Of a stretch of 64,000 nucleotides of DNA, positions 46,624-55,267 are shown piece by piece. Position 1 is the stretch's first letter, and each line of letters opens with the position of its first letter. Under the pieces are notes generated by a model. It worked only from the letters and a program-made list of their open reading frames with translations, did not search any database and was not told where the DNA came from. The stretch is from assembly GCF_963668385.1 (NCBI RefSeq), contig NZ_OY764327.1, positions 62,001-126,000 on the forward strand, read 5' to 3'. This DNA comes from an uncultured Carboxylicivirga sp. GTDB lineage: Bacteria > Bacteroidota > Bacteroidia > Bacteroidales > Marinilabiliaceae. A program made the position numbers and the translations under genes.

Positions 46624-49600
46624 TTAATCGGTATTTTTTCTTCGCAATTTGATAGTAACAATCAATGCAATTGGAAGAATTAATAAAAAGAACCAATAAT
46701 ACGAATTTGTTTTTTGTTGAATTGGACATGTATTACCCGTAATAACATAATTAGCCCAATAATATGGATGAGCTTTTATTGCATCAGCATTTTTAATAAA
46801 GTCTAATTTAGCTTGTCTTAAAGCTTCATCCTTATACGCCTTAGCTTTCAAATGAGTATAAAATAATTCTGTTAGTATCGCTCCGGATTGATCATCAACC
46901 GGCCACAATGTAAATACTTGCGTCTCTACACCAGAAAATTTAAAAGCACGAGCCAAACTAATTAACCCTTCTCCATTCTGCCTTTTCCCCCGACCTGTAC
47001 TACACGAACTCAGAACAACCATAGGAGCGTTTAAATCATAATTATATAATTCATAAGCCTTCAGTACATCATTAGAATCACTTTCAGCCGAAAATACTAA
47101 TTGCGAATTTAGTGGCATTAATTCATCATTTAAAGAATGCATTGCCAGGTGCATCACATTATTTGAAATAGCATTATCAAGAAAATTAGTTTTACTGGCA
47201 GCTTTACCTTCAAAAATTTCGGAATCAAAAATATTGCCTATTTTTTCAATTTCTTCTTTAGCAGAAGGCAAAGGCATTAAATAATCATTAATAGCCTCAC
47301 GAATATTTACAAGAACTGAATCCTTCGTCGATTCATCACCAAAATACTCAGGAGCAAAGGAATAAACTTTGTTAAACTCACGTTTTCCATTACTAAAAGA
47401 CGATAAAATAGCAGCATTATATTCATAATTAATACTGTACTCATTTATCAGCCATGGATATTGTCTCATATCCGGTTTGTCCTTTGAGACATCCTCTGTC
47501 AGCAACGATTCAAACGATAAATACGACAGCTCCGCATGCGGAATAATTATAAGCTCCTTACCTTTAATATCAGATTCAATAGTACCTAATAATTGCGAAT
47601 ACAAATGATACGATGCCTTTGAGAATTTTTTAAGTCGCTCAACAGAATCCCCAGAACCTCGAAATGGAGTAGAAATTTCTTTAAGCACAAAATTCAAATC
47701 ATCATAAAACAATTCTCCAATTTGTACTTCATTACATCTAAAACTTGTTTTACTGATAACAAACTGAATTAGTCGATTATCCAAAAGAAAATAATCGACC
47801 AACACCTGCTGTTCTCCAAGTTTCTCCTGTACTTCCTTTATTGTCGTTAATTGAGGCTGATATTTTAACTGATAATACCGCGGATAATCCTTTGCTATAA
47901 TTGACATTAAACTATCAATACTCTTCAAATATTTATCTCGATTTTTCATTAAATATTCCAAATCATCTTCATTTGGATTATTACTTAACTTTAGCTGATC
48001 AAATTCATTTTGATAAAAAGAGAATCGCCCTTTATAATGATTTTCTTTTTGAATAAGAGAATCAGGAATACCTGCTTTAATTTTTATCTGTTTATCATTT
48101 AATCCTAGCAACAAAGAATAAGATTTACCTTTCTGTGCAAACTCAAACGACTTTTTCAGGTAAAAGTCTTTACCCGTATTATGGAATAAACCTAGGTTTA
48201 TTTTTACTGCCAAACTTATATAATCAGAATATAAATCTCCCATTACTACTCTATCCGTATCAAAATTCAGCTGCGATCGTATTGCATCAATAGATTGATC
48301 GGCTTGTTCCAAGTGCTCCAGCGATTTTTGTAGATAATCGTTATTATCTGTCTCCTCAAACAAGCCATAATAAGCTTTTGCGAGATTCAAATTCACCCGC
48401 TTAAACAAACTAGACACCCTCGAGGTATTATTACTCTGTATTTCAGATTTAAATCGATTATTAATTTCCTGATATACTCGACTTAAATCTTCAGTTACTC
48501 TTAAATAGTTGTGCAAACCGAGATAAGCCAATGCCATATCATTTGTGTTATCCCAATACTCAAAATCGCCAAAATTATTATCCTGATTTAAGATATTTTC
48601 AACTTGCTTAAAAAAGTCTAAACTTTTTTGATAATTCTTAAGTCTTAAATAAGCCCATGCAGATAAATTGTTAAACGTCTTACTTGTAAAAAATTGTTGT
48701 TTCGACACAGCAAGATTACTTGCCGAATCTAAGTAAGCATATGCAATTTCTGTTTTATGCAAACCGGCATACAAATTAGCTACCTGAGAATAAAACAAAT
48801 AAAGATATTTCGACTTTTTTAATTTTGCTTCATGAACGGTTTGCTTGGCATAATTCACACTCAGATTTTCATTCCCTATATCCCTATAAATCCGTGCTAA
48901 CTGAATTGTAGATTCTGATCTAAAATTTCTATAATTAACTGCAGACTCTGTAACACTCAATGCTTTTTGATAATAGTTTATAGCCTCGCTATATTTCCCT
49001 CTATTTTTTGAAAACATCCCCCTTCGATTGTATAACACCCCCAAATCAAACCTATAGGCATCTATATTTGTACGATAAAATTTCTCAAGCATATCAGCTA
49101 TTCTTTCAAATTCGGTCTCTAACCCCATATCAGTACAAAATCTCAAATAATTGAGATAAAGATTTTCATTATACTGCAAGACTTCTTTATTAAAATCTTC
49201 ATTTAATATTTCCTGATACAAACCATACGCTTCTTCATACCTTTTATAAACCGTACTTATCGCATTAAGATAAGAAGATGAAGACATATTATAACCAAGA
49301 TAATCTCTATTGCTTTTTAAAAGCTTTTTGGATAAAGCATATGATTTTTGATAATAACTCAATTGCCTTTTACGATCAATGTTTTTATAACAAATTGCCA
49401 GGTTATGATACAATTTAGTTTGAATACTATCTGGTAAAGGTATTCCATTATCTAATTTCAATAATTTTTCAAAAATAGGTAATGCAATCTCGGTCTGATT
49501 ATTCACAACATAAATACAAGCTTCATAAAAAGATGTATACTTTTCAAATTCCCAACTATTAGATTTCTCGCGAAGGCTCTTTATCAGTTCAAATGCATCT

Positions 49601-49851
49601 GTTAAATCATCTGTTTTTGCATACGATTTGAATACATGAGAAAGAACGATTAACTCATCGACATTATCCTTTGCATTATTATTCAATAAATAATCACTAC
49701 CCAAATCAATTACTTTTTGATACTGATTTTGATAATAACTCGATATTATGTTATATTTAGTTGCAATATCCTTATTTTGTCCAACTAAAAAAGTACAATA
49801 TATCATATTGATAATCTGCAATATAGCTATATGTAAATATTTTTTTTTCAA
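46624..49851 (-). CDS. TPR-CHAT caspase-like protease, membrane-anchored
   Basis: A 1075-residue protein. Order: signal sequence (MKKKYLHIAILQIINMIYC), long TPR array (about 35-560, including YNRRGMFSKNRGKYSEAINYYQKAL as the clearest repeat, motif AINYYQKAL), coiled linker, CHAT domain (about 700-1035), C-terminal membrane helix (about 1045-1065) and the basic tail KLRRKNTD. The CHAT dyad is intact: His905 in LAMHSLND and Cys950 in LSSCSTGRG; NGEGLISLARAF and LWPVDDQSG are typical. The start is a TTG: a TAA lies just upstream and no ATG gives the signal sequence. The catalytic part should lie in the periplasm. It is divergent from the GG-peptide gene 86 bases away. Confidence 0.88.
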   Translation of the reverse strand: MKKKYLHIAILQIINMIYCTFLVGQNKDIATKYNIISSYYQNQYQKVIDLGSDYLLNNNAKDNVDELIVLSHVFKSYAKTDDLTDAFELIKSLREKSNSWEFEKYTSFYEACIYVVNNQTEIALPIFEKLLKLDNGIPLPDSIQTKLYHNLAICYKNIDRKRQLSYYQKSYALSKKLLKSNRDYLGYNMSSSSYLNAISTVYKRYEEAYGLYQEILNEDFNKEVLQYNENLYLNYLRFCTDMGLETEFERIADMLEKFYRTNIDAYRFDLGVLYNRRGMFSKNRGKYSEAINYYQKALSVTESAVNYRNFRSESTIQLARIYRDIGNENLSVNYAKQTVHEAKLKKSKYLYLFYSQVANLYAGLHKTEIAYAYLDSASNLAVSKQQFFTSKTFNNLSAWAYLRLKNYQKSLDFFKQVENILNQDNNFGDFEYWDNTNDMALAYLGLHNYLRVTEDLSRVYQEINNRFKSEIQSNNTSRVSSLFKRVNLNLAKAYYGLFEETDNNDYLQKSLEHLEQADQSIDAIRSQLNFDTDRVVMGDLYSDYISLAVKINLGLFHNTGKDFYLKKSFEFAQKGKSYSLLLGLNDKQIKIKAGIPDSLIQKENHYKGRFSFYQNEFDQLKLSNNPNEDDLEYLMKNRDKYLKSIDSLMSIIAKDYPRYYQLKYQPQLTTIKEVQEKLGEQQVLVDYFLLDNRLIQFVISKTSFRCNEVQIGELFYDDLNFVLKEISTPFRGSGDSVERLKKFSKASYHLYSQLLGTIESDIKGKELIIIPHAELSYLSFESLLTEDVSKDKPDMRQYPWLINEYSINYEYNAAILSSFSNGKREFNKVYSFAPEYFGDESTKDSVLVNIREAINDYLMPLPSAKEEIEKIGNIFDSEIFEGKAASKTNFLDNAISNNVMHLAMHSLNDELMPLNSQLVFSAESDSNDVLKAYELYNYDLNAPMVVLSSCSTGRGKRQNGEGLISLARAFKFSGVETQVFTLWPVDDQSGAILTELFYTHLKAKAYKDEALRQAKLDFIKNADAIKAHPYYWANYVITGNTCPIQQKTNSYYWFFLLILPIALIVTIKLRRKNTD

Positions 49852-49936
49852 AAAAATTAATTTTTTTCTTCAAAAAAGGTGTTACGAATTCAATGTTTTG
49901 CAATTAACCTACGAAAACTAATTAAAACAATAGGTA

Positions 49937-50077
49937 ATGAAAACTCTTAAAACAACCCAGGAAAAACGCAATCAATACAAAAAGTTCACATCTAAAGATA
50001 ATGCTTTTTTAAAAAAGATTATAGGTGGTGATGGTGATGTTTACGAAGTTGAAGGAAATGATAAAATTCAAATCTGA
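49937..50077 (+). CDS. Double-glycine leader peptide (putative exported peptide precursor)
   Basis: ATG to TGA encodes 46 residues. The leader begins MKTLKTTQEKRNQYKKF and ends FLKKIIGG; a GG site at 30-31 would release the 15-residue core DGDVYEVEGNDKIQI (net charge about -4, no Cys). Basic leader, GG preceded by hydrophobic residues, and short core fit substrates of C39-peptidase exporters. The HTH, HlyD and C39-ABC genes follow on the same strand, and the exporter has an intact C39 site. No modifying enzyme is nearby, so the product may be an unmodified bacteriocin or signal peptide. The leader lacks the common L-S-x-x-E-L pattern, so homology is unproven. Confidence 0.6.
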   Translation: MKTLKTTQEKRNQYKKFTSKDNAFLKKIIGGDGDVYEVEGNDKIQI

Positions 50078-50163
50078 TAATTGACCCTAATTCTTTTTAA
50101 TAAGAATTATAAAAATATCTCAATTCAAGTATAATAGTCTGAACGCAGACACAGTTAGTGAAA

Positions 50164-50214
50164 AGAAGTAAGCGAAGTCCCCCTAAGTTTCCCGATACAA
50201 GCTTCGCTTCTTCT
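50164..50214 (+). promoter_or_regulatory. Bulged hairpin between peptide and HTH genes
   Basis: AGAAG-t-AAGCGAAG pairs with CTTCGCTTCTTCT: thirteen pairs with one bulged T and a 24-base loop. The loop contains GTTTCCCG (50187-50194), exactly complementary to CGGGAAAC at 50234-50241, just before the HTH start. No strong T-run follows, so it may act as an mRNA-processing or attenuation element rather than as a plain terminator. Confidence 0.55.
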
Positions 50215-50251
50215 CTTTCCTAAAAAAGTTTAACGGGAAACCTTGAAAGTT

Positions 50252-50491
50252 ATGGCACAAAATGAAGTTGGCAGAACCATTAAATGGTTAGATCAAGAGA
50301 TTAAAGCAGAACAAACTGGCACACCTGATCAGTTAGCTAGTAAATTATGTATGTCTGTTCGTATGTTATTTTTTTATTTGGATATGATGCGCGCATTGGG
50401 TGCGGATATCACATTCTGTAAAGAAAGAATGACTTTTAATTATGCTAAAAGTGGTCATTTCATTCATGGTGCCAAGTGGGTAGAAGATTAA
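50252..50491 (+). CDS. Small winged-helix regulator
   Basis: A 79-residue protein starting at ATG 50252 (MAQNEVGRTIKWLD); a TTG at 50243 would add three residues. GTPDQLASKLCMSVRMLFFYLDMMRALGADI reads as a helix-turn-helix (core LASKLCMSVRMLFFYLDMM), followed by a beta-wing-like FCKERMTFNYA. It resembles the lone HTH modules of DeoR/WYL-type regulators and would act as a DNA-binding partner or repressor of this cassette. It lies between the peptide gene and the HlyD gene (gap 97), with a possible separate promoter in that gap. Confidence 0.65.
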   Translation: MAQNEVGRTIKWLDQEIKAEQTGTPDQLASKLCMSVRMLFFYLDMMRALGADITFCKERMTFNYAKSGHFIHGAKWVED

Positions 50492-50588
50492 CAAAAATTA
50501 TACTCCACTAGTATTTATTAAATATTATATTGTTTGGTTATTGTTGTTTCGAGTTTAAATCGTACTTTAACAGCTCTGAAACGATACC

Positions 50589-51737
50589 ATGCCTAATTCT
50601 TCTATTTGGAAAAACAATAAATTCAGATTATACTCAAGCTTTTATTACAAAGGCTTAGCTGTATATTGGATTTTATTAGTTCTTTTTTTTATTATTCTGA
50701 TTGCACTACCTCTAATTAAAGTTGACGTCAGTACACAAAGTAGAGGTACCATTAAGACAGCAGATAAAATAAGTCCAATTTCTTCAGGACTTACAGGTAA
50801 AATCACTTACTTAAATATTTCTGAAAATCAAACTGTACATCAAGGTGATACCTTATTAATACTGGAACAAACAGGAATTAAGACTGAAATTTCAATTGCC
50901 AAATCTCAAATTGAACTATTCAAATCTTATATATCAGATATAAATATACTATTGCTTCCTAATAAACAGAATCCAACCTCAACATTATATTTACAGGAAC
51001 AAGAAGATTATTTGAACGAAATAAAAAGATTGCAAAGAGACATTTCAAAGAAAACAATTGATTTTGAAAGAACTAAACAACTTTTTAATGAAAATGTAGT
51101 CCCAATCGCCGAGCTACAAGAAGACTCATTCCTTTTAAAATCAGCCGAAGACGAATTACAAGTATTTAAAACTACCACATTATCGAAATGGGAATTAGAC
51201 AAAAGTAATTTTTCTTTAACTATTCAAGATCTGCAGGTTAAAATTGATAATTTATTTCAAAAAAAGAATCAATATACATTAACAGCCCCTTTTAGCGGGA
51301 ATGTAATTTCTTTTAATGGAATTGCAAAAGGTAGCATTATCAAAGAAAACGAAACAATTGCCATGTTATCTCCCATTGACGATCTACTGGCTGAATGTTA
51401 TGTTTCTCCATCAGATATTGGACTTATTCGTCAGAATATGCCTGTAAAAATTATGATTGATTCATACAATTATAATCAATGGGGATTAATGGAAGCTACA
51501 GTAGTTAGTATTTCGCATGATGTTATCAACCAAGATGGACAATTTGTATATGTAGTTAAAAGCAAAATGCATTCTGATCACTTGACACTAAATAATGGAC
51601 TAAAAGGATATCTAAAAAAAGGCATGACCATAACCGGACGTTTCATTGTCACCCAACGTTCTTTGTTACAGCTACTATTCGACAATATAAACGATTGGCT
51701 TAATCCCAGAATCTTACAACCTGAAACGAAAGAATGA
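50589..51737 (+). CDS. HlyD-family membrane fusion protein for peptide export
   Basis: A 382-residue periplasmic adaptor. One membrane helix (about 25-47, VYWILLVLFFIILIALPLI) is followed by the barrel-sandwich half-motifs (ISPISSGLTGKITYLNISENQTVHQGDTLLILEQ, seen as ITYLNI and VHQGDTLL), a coiled-coil hairpin (about 100-220) and the second half-motif (LTAPFSGNVISFNG). It links the inner-membrane exporter to an outer-membrane duct, which is not encoded here. Its stop overlaps the exporter start by four bases (ATGA), so the two are translationally coupled. Confidence 0.92.
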   Translation: MPNSSIWKNNKFRLYSSFYYKGLAVYWILLVLFFIILIALPLIKVDVSTQSRGTIKTADKISPISSGLTGKITYLNISENQTVHQGDTLLILEQTGIKTEISIAKSQIELFKSYISDINILLLPNKQNPTSTLYLQEQEDYLNEIKRLQRDISKKTIDFERTKQLFNENVVPIAELQEDSFLLKSAEDELQVFKTTTLSKWELDKSNFSLTIQDLQVKIDNLFQKKNQYTLTAPFSGNVISFNGIAKGSIIKENETIAMLSPIDDLLAECYVSPSDIGLIRQNMPVKIMIDSYNYNQWGLMEATVVSISHDVINQDGQFVYVVKSKMHSDHLTLNNGLKGYLKKGMTITGRFIVTQRSLLQLLFDNINDWLNPRILQPETKE

Positions 51738-53887
51738 GTATAAAAATTCAGCAATACGACCATGCCGATTGTGGAGCAGCATGCCTTGCTTCTGTAGCCA
51801 GCTTTTATAAGTTAAAGCTTCGTTTATGGAAAATAAGAGAATTGGCCGGCACACATCTTAGTGGAACAAGTGCCTACGGCCTTCTTAAAGCCGCTGAAGC
51901 AATTGGTTTTGAAGCTAAGGGAATTCAAATAGAAAAAGAGGAATTACCAGAAATTCCACTGCCTGCCATTGCTCATTTAAAATTGCCTGAAGGAGGACAC
52001 CATTTTGTTGTAATATATAAAGTTGGGAAGAAGAAAGTTAAAGTAATGGATCCAGCCGAAGGTAGGCTTATCAACATGCCAATAGCTTCATTTACTAAAA
52101 TGTGGACGGGCATTATTATTTTATTAATTCCATCTATCAATTTTAAAGCGGGCATACATAAAGAATCAGCGTCCAGAAAGCTATGGAATCTGGTTAAACC
52201 TCATAATCACATTTTTATTCAATCAGGATTAGGAGCCTTGGCTTTTTCTGTACTTGGTATATCTACCGCTATTTACATTCAAAAACTAACCGATTTTGTT
52301 TTAGTAGGTCACAACATCAACTTACTTAACCTAATGGGAGTGATAATGCTTATTATTATTGTTATTCAATTAGTGTTAGGAATGCTACAATCGTGGTTTG
52401 TACTTCGCGTTGGACAAAACATTGACAGTACCTTGATTACAGGATACTTTCAACATCTATTAAAATTACCACAGCGTTTTTTCGATAGCATGCGCGTAGG
52501 TGAACTTATTTCTAGAGTAAACGATGCTATAAAAATCAGAGCATTTATTAACCAAGTAGCAGTAGAAGCAACTGTTGATATCTTAATTATTGCAATAGCA
52601 TATATTGTAATGGCATTCATTAATTGGAAATTATCATTATTAGCAGCACTTGTTATTCCTATATATACTCTGGTTTTTTTTGCAACCAACAAAGCCAATA
52701 GAAAAATTGAACGCGAAAAGATGAAGAAGGCCGCAAAACTTGAAATACAATTGGTTGAATCATTAAAAGCCGGTAAAACAATCAAACAAATGGGTGCTGA
52801 AGATTTCTTCATTAACAAAACCGAAAATCGTTTAATGGAGTTACTGGAAGAAGTATACACTTCCGGTAAGATTGACATATTCTCATCGTATAATCTAACC
52901 AGTATCAATCGAGTATTAACAATTTTAATTTTATGGATTGGGGCATTTAGTGTTATTAATCAACAATTAACTCCAGGCCAATTAATGTCGTTTTTTGCCA
53001 TTACTAGTTTTTTCACTAGTCCTGTTGCAAGACTATTGGGAATGAATAAAACAATTCAAGGTGCTGTAATTGCTACCGACAGATTATTTGAAATACTTGA
53101 TTTGAAAAGAGAAACAGAAGACAGAGATTCTCAATCAGATGAAATCAAATTAGAGAATGGAGATATACATTTTAAGAATATTGAATTTCAATATACTCTG
53201 GAACAAGAATTATTTAAAAATCTTAGCTTCTCAATTAAACAAGGAAGTATAACTGCATTAGTTGGCGATAGTGGTTCTGGTAAATCAACTATAGGATACC
53301 TTTTACAAGGTCTCTATCCGATTGCAGCAGGACAAATATCTATTGGACATTCTGATATTCAAAAAGTAAACCTTACACAACTAAGAAAAACTGTCGGTAT
53401 TGTTCCTCAAAATATCGAACTATTTGCCGGTAACCTAGTCGAAAATATTGCTTTAGGAGAATCTAAACCAGATATCAAACGTATTCACAAAATAATTGAT
53501 ATTCTGAAACTTCAAGATATTATAGATAATCTGCCAGAAGGTTTAAATACCTGGTTAGGAGAAAATGCCAACCAACTTTCAGGTGGACAAAGACAACGAC
53601 TTGCCATTGCACGTATGCTTTACCTTGATCCTGATATTTATGTATTTGATGAAGCTACTTCTTTTTTAGATGACAGAACCGAACTGGGAATAAAAAACTT
53701 AATACTCGACCTCAAAAATCAAGGTAAAACAATCATTATGGTTGCTCACCGAATGAGTACCATTAATATTGCTGAACAGATCCTTGTTTTTGCAAAGGGT
53801 AAAATCATTGAATCGGGCAACTACAAAGAGCTAATTAAGCAAAAAGGACGTTTTTTCGAAATGGTAGAACATCATCGAAAAAGTTAA
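51734..53887 (+). CDS. Peptidase-containing ABC exporter (C39, PCAT)
   Basis: A 717-residue bacteriocin-type exporter that cuts leader peptides at GG and pumps the core out. The N-terminal C39 protease has Cys13 (DHADCGAACL), His90 (GGHHFVV) and Asp106 (KVMDPAEG), all intact. Six membrane helices fill about 150-435. The nucleotide domain has Walker A GDSGSGKST (near 511), signature LSGGQRQRLA (near 615) and Walker B IYVFDEATS (near 635). A working protease argues for a real GG substrate, and the 46-residue peptide gene at 49937 is the obvious one. It could also process other peptides encoded elsewhere. Confidence 0.95.
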   Translation: MSIKIQQYDHADCGAACLASVASFYKLKLRLWKIRELAGTHLSGTSAYGLLKAAEAIGFEAKGIQIEKEELPEIPLPAIAHLKLPEGGHHFVVIYKVGKKKVKVMDPAEGRLINMPIASFTKMWTGIIILLIPSINFKAGIHKESASRKLWNLVKPHNHIFIQSGLGALAFSVLGISTAIYIQKLTDFVLVGHNINLLNLMGVIMLIIIVIQLVLGMLQSWFVLRVGQNIDSTLITGYFQHLLKLPQRFFDSMRVGELISRVNDAIKIRAFINQVAVEATVDILIIAIAYIVMAFINWKLSLLAALVIPIYTLVFFATNKANRKIEREKMKKAAKLEIQLVESLKAGKTIKQMGAEDFFINKTENRLMELLEEVYTSGKIDIFSSYNLTSINRVLTILILWIGAFSVINQQLTPGQLMSFFAITSFFTSPVARLLGMNKTIQGAVIATDRLFEILDLKRETEDRDSQSDEIKLENGDIHFKNIEFQYTLEQELFKNLSFSIKQGSITALVGDSGSGKSTIGYLLQGLYPIAAGQISIGHSDIQKVNLTQLRKTVGIVPQNIELFAGNLVENIALGESKPDIKRIHKIIDILKLQDIIDNLPEGLNTWLGENANQLSGGQRQRLAIARMLYLDPDIYVFDEATSFLDDRTELGIKNLILDLKNQGKTIIMVAHRMSTINIAEQILVFAKGKIIESGNYKELIKQKGRFFEMVEHHRKS

Positions 53888-53899
53888 TCCAATTGTTCG

Positions 53900-53907
53900 T
53901 ACTTTTG
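53900..53907 (+). promoter_or_regulatory. -7 promoter element before the MATE gene
   Basis: TACTTTTG matches TAnnTTTG, 20 bases ahead of the MATE start, suggesting that the MATE-comB pair has its own promoter apart from the export cassette. No clear -33 element. Confidence 0.4.
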
Positions 53908-53926
53908 CGATTCTTTTATTCAAAAC

Positions 53927-55267
53927 ATGAAGATAAGCAATCGCTATAATAAACACTATTGGCCTAACATTAAGCTAGCCACTCCAATTGTATTGGCTCA
54001 AGCCGGCCAAATGTTGGTTAATCTTGCCGATACTTTAATGGTTGGACAAGTAGGAACAGCTCCACTTGCAGCAGCATCGTATGCCAATAGTATATTTATT
54101 AACATACTATACTTTGGTGTTGGTATTTCTTTTGCACTCACCCCCATTGTTGGTAAGGCTTTTGGGGCAAAGAAAAAGGCTGAATGCGGTTACTGGCTGA
54201 AGCAAGGTTTATGGGCGAACGTTATAATTGGTGCTATTCTCACCATAATATCCGGTGGTTTCTATTTTCTTCTTCCATATTTAGGACAAGAAGAAAATGT
54301 TTGGAAAGAAGCCGGTCCATATTTTTTACTTTTAACGGCTTCGATAATCCCCTTTCAGATATTCAACTCGTATAAACAGTTTGCAGAAGGTTTAAGCAAT
54401 ACTAAAATTGCCATGGTAATCACGATTGGAGGTAATGTTCTAAATGTTATACTCAACTACATTTTTATCTACGGACATTTTGGGATGCCTGCATTGGGAT
54501 TAGCAGGCGCTGGGATTGGAACTCTTGCTTCAAGAATAATGATGGCTATTACATTCGCAATCATCTTGCCTAAAATCAATCATTACAAAGAATATCTTCA
54601 CTCCCATACGAGCTCGCTTTCATTTGAAGCACTAAAGAAAATTACGAAATTAGGAATGCCCATTGGCTTGCAGTTTGTTATTGAAATATTCGCATTTAGT
54701 CTGGGTAGCATCATGATGGGATGGATTGATGCCGAAAGTTTGGCTGCTCATCAGATAGTATTAAGTTTAGCCAGTTTAACTTATATGATGTCATCAGGCT
54801 TAGCTTCGGCAACTACAATTAAGGTTAGCATTTTCAGAGGTAAAAAGATGTTTAACGAAATTAAAAACACATCTTTTGCTTCGTTACATCTGGTATTGAT
54901 ATTCATGAGCGGTACGGGTATTTTATTTTTCACCCTTCGTTCATTTTTACCTAGCCTTTTTACTCCTGATCATCAAGTTACACTTCTAGCATCTAATTTA
55001 ATGATTATAGCCGCATTCTTTCAAATATTTGATGGAATACAAGTAACTTCGTTAGGCATATTAAGAGGATTAGAAGACGTGGTTGCTCCGGTAATCGGAG
55101 CTGGAATTGCCTATTTATTAATATCAGTTCCAACCGGATATCTGGCTACTTTTGTTTTTAACATCGGTCCTGCAGGAATCTGGGTAGGTTATTTAGTTGG
55201 TCTGGCTTCGGCGGGTGCATTCTTACAATTAAGATTCAGAATTCTTTATCGAAATAATTATGAATGA
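53927..55267 (+). CDS. MATE-family efflux transporter
   Basis: A 446-residue multidrug/toxin extrusion transporter with twelve membrane helices, NorM-like. Typical regions are PIVLAQAGQMLVNLADTLMVGQVGTAPLAAAS near 20-51 (motif NLADTLMVGQ) and the pseudo-symmetric second half SIMMGWIDAESLAAHQIVLSLASL near 260-283. It exports cationic drugs or metabolites against sodium or protons. It begins 39 bases after the peptide exporter; a role in immunity or export linked to that cassette is possible but not shown. Its end overlaps the comB-like gene by eight bases. Confidence 0.92.
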   Translation: MKISNRYNKHYWPNIKLATPIVLAQAGQMLVNLADTLMVGQVGTAPLAAASYANSIFINILYFGVGISFALTPIVGKAFGAKKKAECGYWLKQGLWANVIIGAILTIISGGFYFLLPYLGQEENVWKEAGPYFLLLTASIIPFQIFNSYKQFAEGLSNTKIAMVITIGGNVLNVILNYIFIYGHFGMPALGLAGAGIGTLASRIMMAITFAIILPKINHYKEYLHSHTSSLSFEALKKITKLGMPIGLQFVIEIFAFSLGSIMMGWIDAESLAAHQIVLSLASLTYMMSSGLASATTIKVSIFRGKKMFNEIKNTSFASLHLVLIFMSGTGILFFTLRSFLPSLFTPDHQVTLLASNLMIIAAFFQIFDGIQVTSLGILRGLEDVVAPVIGAGIAYLLISVPTGYLATFVFNIGPAGIWVGYLVGLASAGAFLQLRFRILYRNNYE

